From positions 1-37,389 of the forward strand of contig WRFH01000004.1 of assembly GCA_009778915.1 (NCBI GenBank): a stretch of DNA of 37,389 nt. Direction: 5' to 3'. The notes beneath the pieces were generated by a model, which saw nothing but the letters and a program-made list of their open reading frames with translations, searched no databases and was not told where the DNA came from. Of the stretch, positions 1 through 6,326 are shown one piece after another. Positions within the stretch are counted from its first letter, which is position 1. Each line of letters opens with the position of its first letter. The position numbers and the translations under genes are program-made. Source of the stretch: Elusimicrobiota bacterium. GTDB lineage: Bacteria > Elusimicrobiota > Elusimicrobia > Elusimicrobiales > Elusimicrobiaceae.

Positions 1-1
1 C

Positions 2-1522
2 ACTCCTTCGGACCTGACACAGCCGGGCATGGTTTGGAAAACTATAAAATACTTTTCCGCTTTAGGAGATAAGACATCTCAGCCTATGGAAGCTACATTT
101 TTAGCTATTAACGATGGAGGAACGCCTGGAGTTTTGTTATGTGACGGTGTCGCGCCGTCAGGAAATGTTGCCGGAACGCCGCGTTCCATAAATGGTGCAT
201 GCCAATGCGATTCCGGCGAGGTAACCGTAAACAACGGCGCAAATTGCTGCCTTTCAACCATGCCGTCTTTTTTAAATGGGTATTGCTGTAAGGTTAACTA
301 TTATTGGGACGGTTTCCAATGCATCCAGTGTAACGGAACCACCGCTTCTCCTACAGACTTTATAGCCAGAAAAGGCCGTATATGGGATAGCACGACAAAC
401 ACCTGCCAATGCGGCTCCGAAGCTGTATCTGTATACAACGGTACGTATTGTTGCCATACAAGCACTCCTAATTATACATGGTCCCTTACCGGCGGCGCCG
501 GCGGGGGCAACAACGCTAGAGGCAACTGCTGCGCGGATAACTTTTTTTGGGACGGGACAACCTGCGCCCAATGCAACGGGGCAGTCGCTTCTCCTACGGA
601 CTTCATAGCCAGAAAAGGCCGCTTCTGGGATAACACGGCAAAAGTCTGCAACTGCGGCCCGGAAGCTGTGCCGGTAAAAGACGGCATGTACTGTTGTCAC
701 ACGGACACGCCCATTTACACAGACGGGCCCGGAGGCACAAAGGGCAACTGCTGTCCCGTGGATAAGCCTGTGTGGAACGGCACCGCCTGCCAGGTATGTC
801 CCACTGACCAGTTCCCGGCGGTGAATGACGGTACGCAATGCTGCCCCTCGGCAAACATGACCTGGGATGGGACAAATTGTGTGCCGCCGGCGTGCGCCAG
901 TCCGTCATGGATTCCGAGCGGCGATACCAGTGTATGCTGTCCGTCAACGGCCAATTATTTCTATAATGGAAACTGCAACACATGCGTATCAGGCTCTACG
1001 CCTAACGCGGCTTCGCCTAATGCAACAGGATGCGTGTGCGGCGGCAGCGGCACTTGGGTTGCTGCCAGTAATACCTGTACGTGTCCAAGCGGGCAATCTT
1101 GGAACGGGACAGCTTGTGTGGCGCCGTGCCCTGGCACGGCGGCACCGTCTGGATTATATGGCGCCTCACAGCCTTATTATTGGGATTCCGCACAAAATAA
1201 ATGTACGTGTGGAAGTGACAGTCATACAGCCACAAATAACCCCAATTATTGTTGCTCCGGGTTTAGTTATTATGACGGCAACGGATATTGTTGTCAATCG
1301 CAATATGAAGTTTATACCCCGTCCGTTAGTATGTGCTGTTACGCTACAGCTTCTTCTTCTCCTTCCAGCACTCCAAATGCCGACGGCACGGTCAATGGCG
1401 GATACACCAATGTCGGGTGTCCGTGTCCCGCCGGAAGTATTGTCGTGCCTTACGGCGTGTTACAGTATTGCTGTCCTCCCGGATATACGCATATGTACTC
1501 TCAAGCATTGTGTTCCAAATAA
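2..1522 (+). CDS. Secreted cysteine-rich repeat protein (5' end outside window)
   Basis: The frame is open from the window edge, and the first ATG (29) has no ribosome binding site before it, so the gene very probably starts upstream and only its C-terminal part is seen. The visible protein carries about 52 cysteines in roughly 500 residues, mostly as CC pairs or CxC/CxxC, spaced by W(D/N)G-x-x-C turns. Two long near-identical units (about 297-539 and 540-760) share W-D-G-x-x-C-x-Q-C-N-G and the stretch ASPTDFIARKGR. The rest is looser repeats of the same kind. Such spacing suggests an extracellular, disulfide-stabilised rod or adhesin-like surface protein; that is inference. I do not recognise a named family. 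A second, smaller CC-rich secreted protein lies at 8991-9647. The gene converges on the yggS pair. Confidence 0.75.
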   Translation, partial: TPSDLTQPGMVWKTIKYFSALGDKTSQPMEATFLAINDGGTPGVLLCDGVAPSGNVAGTPRSINGACQCDSGEVTVNNGANCCLSTMPSFLNGYCCKVNYYWDGFQCIQCNGTTASPTDFIARKGRIWDSTTNTCQCGSEAVSVYNGTYCCHTSTPNYTWSLTGGAGGGNNARGNCCADNFFWDGTTCAQCNGAVASPTDFIARKGRFWDNTAKVCNCGPEAVPVKDGMYCCHTDTPIYTDGPGGTKGNCCPVDKPVWNGTACQVCPTDQFPAVNDGTQCCPSANMTWDGTNCVPPACASPSWIPSGDTSVCCPSTANYFYNGNCNTCVSGSTPNAASPNATGCVCGGSGTWVAASNTCTCPSGQSWNGTACVAPCPGTAAPSGLYGASQPYYWDSAQNKCTCGSDSHTATNNPNYCCSGFSYYDGNGYCCQSQYEVYTPSVSMCCYATASSSPSSTPNADGTVNGGYTNVGCPCPAGSIVVPYGVLQYCCPPGYTHMYSQALCSK

Positions 1523-1610
1523 CTTTCTTAAAAGACTTGGAACTAGGCAAGTGTATAAGCGGTAAAATTTCTAATTCAAGTATTCGGAAGGGGTGTTTTC
1601 AACAACGCAA

Positions 1611-1641
1611 AAAAGCCCCTGACGTTTGTCAGGGGCTTTTT
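1611..1641. terminator. Bidirectional rho-independent terminator
   Basis: A perfect 13-bp stem (1611-1623 with 1628-1640) closes a GTTT loop. It has an A-run on the left and a T-run on the right, so it works in both directions. It separates the converging Cys-rich gene and the DUF167/yggS pair. Confidence 0.85.
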
Positions 1642-1653
1642 CAAAACTTAGTT

Positions 1654-1917
1654 TTACGGAATGGCGTCCATTACTTTTTTCAAAGCTTCTTCGCTTTTAC
1701 CCCGGATTTCTACCGTTTTTTCTTTCCCCTTCGCGCCTTTGACTATGTTTACGTTGCCGGAGGCGACGGCGAAAAACTCCGCCAAAAATAATTGTATGAT
1801 GGAGTTGGCTTCGTCCTCAATGCTTTTTGTTTTTACTTTTACCCGCAGCACGCTGCCTATGCGGCTGACGACTTCATTATCGCCTTTGGTGGGAATAACA
1901 CGCACTTTAATTATCAT
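1654..1917 (-). CDS. DUF167 (YggU-like) family protein
   Basis: This 87-residue protein begins with the typical DUF167 strand I-K-V-R-V-I-P and contains the L-R-V-K-V-K core strand and a helix rich in small residues (EEALKKVMDAI at the end). The family is small, alpha/beta and of unknown biochemical role; it is widely encoded beside yggS, as here. The start ATG overlaps the stop of yggS by 4 bases, so the two are translationally coupled. Length fits the family (about 80-100 residues). Function is not assigned. Confidence 0.8.
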   Translation of the reverse strand: MIIKVRVIPTKGDNEVVSRIGSVLRVKVKTKSIEDEANSIIQLFLAEFFAVASGNVNIVKGAKGKEKTVEIRGKSEEALKKVMDAIP

Positions 1918-2606
1918 TGTTTTTCTCCAAAAATCGCGCTGCCGACACGCGGCAGGGTGGAACCTTCTTCAACGGCTGTTTCCAAATCACCGCTCATGCC
2001 GAGGGACAAATATTTTTCTTTCTGCGCCCCGAATTCTTTGTCCCATAACTGCTTTACGGTTTTAAACAGCGGCCTTAAAATTTTCTCATCTTCCGTCTGC
2101 GGCGCTATGGCCATCAGGCCGCACAAATTTATATTTTTCAAATTTTTTATTTCACTTATTAACGCCGGCGCGTCTTCGGGTTTAACGCCGCTCTGCGTAA
2201 CGCGGTCCGTCAGTTTAACCTGGAGCATGCACTTCACGGGTTTTGAAGCCGCAACATCTATCCTCCGCGCGGTTTCGATATCCGGCACGGAATCTATGAA
2301 ATCAAAAAAACTTACGATTTTGGCTATTTTATTTGACTGCAGCGCGCCTATATAATGTAAGTTAACCTTCTGTCTTAAAACTTTAAACTGCGGCAATTCC
2401 CAGCGTTTTTGCGCGTCCTGCAAACGGCTTTCCGCCGCCGCCGCGCCTGAGCCTAAAAAATTTAAAAGGGTTAAAACGTCTTCATTTTTTGCGTATTTTA
2501 TAACCGGCAGCACGGTTACTTCATTTTCCCGCCGCCCGGCGGCCGCGCACGCGGTTTTGACGCGTTTTAGAACATTTTGGTAATTGTCAATAACGCCCGA
2601 CTGCAT
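1914..2606 (-). CDS. yggS: YggS/PROSC-type pyridoxal phosphate homeostasis protein
   Basis: At 230 residues this is a full-length single-domain alanine-racemase-fold protein that binds PLP without catalysing a known reaction and buffers the B6 pool. The PLP lysine is expected at K37 in L-P-V-I-K, where the family has V-S-K. Other visible signatures are I-G-A-L-Q-S-N-K (family IGxLQxNK) and L-S-L-G-M-S-G-D near residue 203, followed by G-S-A-I-F-G-E at the C-terminus. The usual FGENRVQE motif is altered (A-A-A-A-E-S-R-L-Q-D). It heads a two-gene unit with DUF167 and is divergent from the sigma-factor gene. Confidence 0.88.
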   Translation of the reverse strand: MQSGVIDNYQNVLKRVKTACAAAGRRENEVTVLPVIKYAKNEDVLTLLNFLGSGAAAAESRLQDAQKRWELPQFKVLRQKVNLHYIGALQSNKIAKIVSFFDFIDSVPDIETARRIDVAASKPVKCMLQVKLTDRVTQSGVKPEDAPALISEIKNLKNINLCGLMAIAPQTEDEKILRPLFKTVKQLWDKEFGAQKEKYLSLGMSGDLETAVEEGSTLPRVGSAIFGEKQ

Positions 2607-2616
2607 AAAAAACCCC

Positions 2617-2645
2617 TTGACATATTATACAAAAAATACTTTAAT
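2617..2645 (+). promoter_or_regulatory. Sigma-70-type promoter candidate for the sigma-factor gene
   Basis: TTGACA (2617-2622) and TTTAAT (2640-2645) are separated by exactly 17 bases, pointing toward the sigma-factor start at 2729, which leaves a leader of about 75 bases. The same stretch holds a TATAAT on the opposite strand (2629-2624) close to yggS, so the promoters may overlap. Confidence 0.5.
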
Positions 2646-2728
2646 CTGTCCCGTTTTTCCGCCTGTTGCGCCCGCAATATCCCGCCGGTTAAAAAATAGT
2701 GTAGAATAAACATGAGAGGGTAAATAAA

Positions 2729-3793
2729 GTGGAAGAAAATAACAATACTAATGTTGATTCTTTAAACCAGTATTTTAAAAAGATGAGCGAAATTTCCAAA
2801 GAAATTGACCGCAAGGAAATGGACAAACTTTGGAGACGCATCAGACAGGGCGACGCTGCGGCAAAACAAAAAATGATGGAGCTTAATTTGCGCCTGGTTA
2901 TACCGGCGGCCAAACGTTTCATGCGGAAGGATATTGAACTGCTGGATTTGATTGAAGAGGGCAATATCGGCCTCATGCAGGCCATAGAAAAATTTAAGCC
3001 GTCCAAAGGTTTTCGTTTTTCCACTTACGCAATTTACTGGATAGAGCAGGCTATAAGAAAATATATCGACGAGCAGAGCGGCACCATCAAAATCCCGTCC
3101 CACGCGTGGGGCGACATTAAAAAGTGGACGCGCGTCTGGAACGCGATGAAAGAAACTTTGGGCCGCGAGCCGTCTTTAAGCGAAATGGCCGCAGAGCTTG
3201 AATGGAGCGCGCGCAAAGTAAAATCAATTTTGGAAACCATTAACGCAGCCAAAGGCGTGGACTCTCTGGCGTTAACCGTCGGCGACGAGGACGAAATCAC
3301 CCTTGAAGAAACTTTGACCGACGACGGGAAAGGCAACCCGGACGACGTATTTTCCCGCTCTTCTTCCAACACTGACCTCCTGTCCGCTTTGCAGGAACTC
3401 AACCCGCGGGACCGCGAAATTCTGATGATGCGCAACGGCCTGCGGACCAACGAGCCTATGACGTTGAGCGAAGTGGCGGACAAGATGGGCCTTTCGCGCG
3501 AGCGCGTGCGGCAGATAGAGGAACGCGCGGTAAACCGCATACGCAAAAAAGCGCAGAAACTTGGTATTCTGGAAATCAATAACATGCCTGACCGCAGGAC
3601 GACGAATATTCACGCCGGCATGGATATAAAAGCAAAGCGCAACGTGCTTGGCCAGGTTACCGGAAGGACTGATTTGGAAAAATTATTAAAGCAAAAACTG
3701 CTTGCGGCGCAGGCCGCGAGCGGCATAAAACCGGCCAAAAAACTGACACCGTTTTCAAAACCGAAAACGAAGCCCAAAAAGAAAAAGAGATAA
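2729..3793 (+). CDS. RNA polymerase sigma factor, sigma-70 family (RpoD/RpoS-like, no region 1.1)
   Basis: The 354-residue protein starts at a GTG preceded by GAGAGGG. Region 1.2/2 begins at about residue 10 (S-L-N-Q-Y-F), region 2 contains LLDLIEEGNIGLMQAIEKF and F-S-T-Y-A-I-Y-W-I-E-Q-A-I, region 3 follows with I-K-I-P-S-H, and region 4.2 has LSRERVRQIEERAVNRIRKK near residues 253-272. It lacks region 1.1. In region 2.4 the usual WWIRQAITRAI is Y-W-I-E-Q-A-I-R-K-Y-I, so -10 recognition may differ from the primary factor. After region 4 there is an unusual tail of about 70 residues ending in a run of lysines. Group 2 or a divergent primary sigma are both possible. The R1 repeat begins just after its stop. 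Confidence 0.85.
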   Translation: MEENNNTNVDSLNQYFKKMSEISKEIDRKEMDKLWRRIRQGDAAAKQKMMELNLRLVIPAAKRFMRKDIELLDLIEEGNIGLMQAIEKFKPSKGFRFSTYAIYWIEQAIRKYIDEQSGTIKIPSHAWGDIKKWTRVWNAMKETLGREPSLSEMAAELEWSARKVKSILETINAAKGVDSLALTVGDEDEITLEETLTDDGKGNPDDVFSRSSSNTDLLSALQELNPRDREILMMRNGLRTNEPMTLSEVADKMGLSRERVRQIEERAVNRIRKKAQKLGILEINNMPDRRTTNIHAGMDIKAKRNVLGQVTGRTDLEKLLKQKLLAAQAASGIKPAKKLTPFSKPKTKPKKKKR

Positions 3794-3797
3794 ACGT

Positions 3798-3932
3798 TTT
3801 TTTCTCCCCTTTATAAGGGGAGTACCGGCAAAGCCGGGGAGGGGTTTTGGACCGGGAAACAAGCCGCTTTATTTAGTGTGGATAAAAACCCTTTCCCCGC
3901 TTCGCGGGTACTTCCCTTAAAAAGGGAAGAAA
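3798..3932. repeat. R1 palindromic repeat, copy a
   Basis: Two arms of about 45 bases lie in inverted orientation around a spacer of about 45 bases. Each arm carries a short hairpin (CTCCCCTTTATAAGGGGAG on the left, CTTCCCTTAAAAAGGGAAG on the right) followed by a second small hairpin (CCGGCAAAGCCGG, or CCCGCTTCGCGGG). Copies b and c are at 4660-4793 and 6115-6246. This copy is followed by GGACGGAGTACTA, which sits before the apt start. Confidence 0.85.
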
Positions 3933-3954
3933 GATTTGTGGACGGAGTACTATA

Positions 3955-4476
3955 ATGGCTTCTATAAAAGACTATATCTTAGACGTGCCCGACTTCCCTA
4001 AAAAAGGCGTAGTATTTAAAGACATCACGCCGCTGCTGATTAACCACGACGTTTTCCAGGAAACAATAATCCTGCTGTCCAAAGATTTCCAAAATAAAGG
4101 CATAACAAAAGTGGTAGGCATAGACAGCCGCGGTTTTCTGCTGGCCGCGCCGTGCGCGCTGCTGCTCGGCGCCGGCCTTGTCCCCGTCAGAAAAAAAGGC
4201 AAACTGCCGCGCGAAGTTTTCCGCCAGGCGTATCAATGCGAATATCATAATAACGAAATAGACGTCCACAAAGACGCTTTTACGCCGTCTGACAAAGTGC
4301 TTATAGTAGACGACGTTCTGGCCACCGGCGGCACCGCCCGCGCGGCCTACGAACTGGTAAAATGCGCCGGCGCGGAAGTCATAGGTTTTTCGTTCCTGCT
4401 CGAACTCGGTTTCTTAAACGGAAGAGCGCAGCTGCCAAATGGCCCGCTAATTTCTGCGGTTGTAAATTACCAATAA
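3955..4476 (+). CDS. apt: Adenine phosphoribosyltransferase
   Basis: Converts adenine and PRPP to AMP and pyrophosphate in purine salvage; cytosolic. The 173-residue length is typical. The N-terminus has V-P-D-F-P-K-K-G-V-x-F-K-D-I-T-P-L, the family's opening signature. G-I-D-S-R-G-F near residues 55-61 corresponds to GIEARGF, and the PRPP loop VLIVDDVLATGGTA spans about 115-128. The start ATG follows GGACGGAG, part of a sequence that also ends the R2 repeats upstream of glnA. It stands alone between an R1 repeat and a terminator. Confidence 0.95.
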   Translation: MASIKDYILDVPDFPKKGVVFKDITPLLINHDVFQETIILLSKDFQNKGITKVVGIDSRGFLLAAPCALLLGAGLVPVRKKGKLPREVFRQAYQCEYHNNEIDVHKDAFTPSDKVLIVDDVLATGGTARAAYELVKCAGAEVIGFSFLLELGFLNGRAQLPNGPLISAVVNYQ

Positions 4477-4491
4477 TACCACGCGATAACA

Positions 4492-4526
4492 AAGCCGCCC
4501 GTAAAATTTTTACGGGCGGCTTGCTT
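4492..4526 (+). terminator. Rho-independent terminator of apt
   Basis: A stem of about 15 bp (AAGCCGCCCGTAAAA pairing with TTTTACGGGCGGCTT, 4492-4522) with almost no loop, followed by a short T-rich stretch. It lies 15 bases after the apt stop. Confidence 0.8.
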
Positions 4527-4542
4527 TTAAAATTCTAAAAAA

Positions 4543-4616
4543 CGCGCCGAATAGGAGTTGAACCTACAACCTTGTCCTTAGGACGGACCTGCTCTATCCA
4601 GTTGAGCTATCGGCGC
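4543..4616 (-). tRNA. tRNA-Arg (anticodon CCU)
   Basis: The minus strand folds into a full 74-base cloverleaf. The acceptor is GCGCCGA/TCGGCGC, the D-arm GCTC/GAGC, and the anticodon stem has loop GTCCTAA with CCT at positions 34-36. The T-arm loop is TTCAACT. The discriminator is G and CCA is not encoded. It reads the AGG arginine codon. The first anticodon-stem pair (27-43) is a mismatch. Confidence 0.93.
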
Positions 4617-4659
4617 ATGTTTATATTATACAAAAGTTAAATTCCGGGCTAATCAGGAC

Positions 4660-4793
4660 GTTTTCTCCCCTTAAAAGGGGAGTACCGGCGAAGCCGGGAA
4701 GGGGTTTTTCACGCGGGCGAAGCGCTTAAGGCTAATACTGGTTCAAAACCCTTCCCCCGCTTCGCGGGTACTTCCCTTAAAAAGGGAAGAAAA
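4660..4793. repeat. R1 palindromic repeat, copy b
   Basis: Same inverted-arm structure as copy a: the left arm contains CTCCCCTTAAAAGGGGAG then CCGGCGAAGCCGG; the right arm contains CCCGCTTCGCGGG then CTTCCCTTAAAAAGGGAAG. The right end lies 4 bases from the stop codon of the DEAD-box helicase gene, so it is in that gene's 3' untranslated region. Confidence 0.85.
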
Positions 4794-4797
4794 TTTA

Positions 4798-6075
4798 TTA
4801 CTGCCTGAAAAATTTGGCGTTGAATTTTTTTGATTTATTTTTCTCGCCGCCGTGATGTTTGAATTTAAATTTTTTGCCGTCGTGTTTTTTCCGCGCCCAG
4901 CCTTTGTGTTTTTGCGCCGGCGCGGGCTTTTGATTTTCAAATTTTCTGCGCTCTTTTTGCGCGGGCTTGGCCGGCCGCTGCGGCTGCGCGTCTTTGCCAG
5001 CTAAGAAATTTTGAATATCGTCCCAAAGATTTTTTTCGCCTTCGCTTATAAAAGAAATAGCCAGACCGGTCCGCGCGGCGCGCGCGGTGCGGCCTATGCG
5101 GTGAATATAATCCTCGGCGTGAAGCGGCAGGTCGTAGTTTATGACAAGCGCGATATGCGTGATGTCCAAACCACGCGCCGCGATGTCCGTGGCCACCAGC
5201 ACGTCAAATTTTTCTTCGCGGAATTCGCGTATCGCGCGGCTGCGTTTGGCTTGCGCGTAACCGCCGTGAATGCCGCGCGCGTTAAAGCCTTCTTTTGACA
5301 ACGCTTTTGTCATCCAGTCGACGTTTCCCTGCGTCCGCGCGAAAACTAAAGTGCTGCCGCCTTTCGTGCTCAGAATATGTTTTAATTTTTCAAATTTTTG
5401 TTCGCGCGGCACGTGGTAATGTTCTTCGGTAATGCCCTGCGCGACGGCGTTTTCTCTGTCCACCGCGACGCGGACGGGATTAATCAAATATTTTTCCGCA
5501 AGTTTTAAAATGCGTTTTGGCAAAGTGGCGGAGAACATCAGCGTCTGTTTCTGCGCCGGAAGATGGCTGATAATTTTTTCAATCTGGTGTATAAAACCTA
5601 TTTCAAGCATTCTGTCAACTTCGTCCCAGACAACGGTTTTTACGGCGGAGAGTTTTAAATTGCCGCGGTTAATATGGTCGTTAATTCTGCCGGGCGTGCC
5701 TATGATGACGCGCGGCGCGGCGGCCAATTTTTTTGCCTGTTCGCTGACGCTTAATCCCCCTACCAAAAACACGCAGGTTATATCCGGGAACCCGGCGGCG
5801 CATTCGACAAAAACTTTATAAACCTGCTGCGCCAGTTCGCGCGTCGGCGCGACGACAAGCGCGCGCGCCGCAGTATCTTTGGAAAGCGTTTCGATTATCG
5901 GCAGAGCGAAAGCGCAGGTTTTTCCGCTGCCGGTCTGCGCGGACGCCAAAACGTCTTGCCCTGCCAGAGCGTGCGGAATCACTTCCGCCTGCACCGGAGT
6001 GGGCGTGACAAACCCCATATTTTTTATGGTATTTAAAAGGACGGCGGAAAAACCGAAACGTTCAAAATCATTCAC
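4798..6075 (-). CDS. DEAD-box ATP-dependent RNA helicase (RhlE-like)
   Basis: The 425-residue protein unwinds RNA duplexes, probably in ribosome assembly or RNA turnover. Motifs in order: Q-motif T-P-T-P-V-Q (24-29), motif I AQTGSGKT (46-53), Ia PTRELAQQ (77-84), Ib TPGR (127-130), motif II D-E-V-D (151-154), motif III S-A-T, motif V A-R-G-L-D-I, motif VI HRIGRTARA. Motif II has Val in place of Ala, but the catalytic Asp-Glu and last Asp remain. The C-terminal 70 residues are very rich in Lys, typical of RhlE-type RNA-binding tails. The chosen start is a GTG (6075-6073) because the alignment begins there; no strong ribosome binding site is visible. R1 repeats flank it on both sides. Confidence 0.92.
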   Translation of the reverse strand: MNDFERFGFSAVLLNTIKNMGFVTPTPVQAEVIPHALAGQDVLASAQTGSGKTCAFALPIIETLSKDTAARALVVAPTRELAQQVYKVFVECAAGFPDITCVFLVGGLSVSEQAKKLAAAPRVIIGTPGRINDHINRGNLKLSAVKTVVWDEVDRMLEIGFIHQIEKIISHLPAQKQTLMFSATLPKRILKLAEKYLINPVRVAVDRENAVAQGITEEHYHVPREQKFEKLKHILSTKGGSTLVFARTQGNVDWMTKALSKEGFNARGIHGGYAQAKRSRAIREFREEKFDVLVATDIAARGLDITHIALVINYDLPLHAEDYIHRIGRTARAARTGLAISFISEGEKNLWDDIQNFLAGKDAQPQRPAKPAQKERRKFENQKPAPAQKHKGWARKKHDGKKFKFKHHGGEKNKSKKFNAKFFRQ

Positions 6076-6114
6076 TATTATATTCTATCTTTTTTAAATG
6101 TTAGAATATGAATA

Positions 6115-6246
6115 TATTTCTCCCCTTAGAAGGGGAGTACCGGCGAAGCTGGAGAGGGGTTTTGAACCGGGGTACAAGCTTGATAAGCCGGGTTTGGATA
6201 AAAACCCTTCCCCCGCTTCGCGGGTACTTCCCTTAAAAAGGGAAGA
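6115..6246. repeat. R1 palindromic repeat, copy c
   Basis: Third copy of R1: left hairpin CTCCCCTTAGAAGGGGAG, right CCCGCTTCGCGGG and CTTCCCTTAAAAAGGGAAG. Its spacer resembles that of copy a (ends in GGATAAAAACCC) but not that of copy b. It lies between the divergent helicase and adhE genes. Confidence 0.85.
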
Positions 6247-6258
6247 TAATTTTATCAT

Positions 6259-6272
6259 GTTGCAAATGCAAC
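6259..6272. promoter_or_regulatory. Possible operator upstream of adhE
   Basis: A perfect small inverted repeat, GTTGCA-AA-TGCAAC, lies about 55 bases before the adhE start and just upstream of an AT-rich promoter-like stretch (around 6283-6310). Its size and position fit a dimeric repressor site, but I cannot match it to a known regulator. Confidence 0.3.
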
Positions 6273-6326
6273 GGAAACGGGGTTGCGGGGTATTGTACAC
6301 TATATATAGGATACAAAGGAGGGGTT

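Noticed and set aside
151-154. Loss of helicase activity because motif II reads D-E-V-D (residue numbers in the helicase at 4798-6075)
   Set aside because: The catalytic Asp and Glu and the last Asp are kept; only the Ala is replaced, and all other motifs are intact.
297-760. Possible CRISPR-like tandem repeat
   Set aside because: The repeated units are long, coding and in frame, and lie within one open reading frame.
272-838. A 188-codon frame on the minus strand inside the Cys-rich gene
   Set aside because: It is the shadow of the strong repeat-rich frame on the plus strand; it has no ribosome binding site and no recognisable domain.
3798-3932. R1 hairpins taken as ordinary terminators
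   Set aside because: They have no proper T-run after the stem, and they recur with conserved arms at unrelated positions, also upstream of genes. They are better described as a repeat family, although they may affect mRNA ends.
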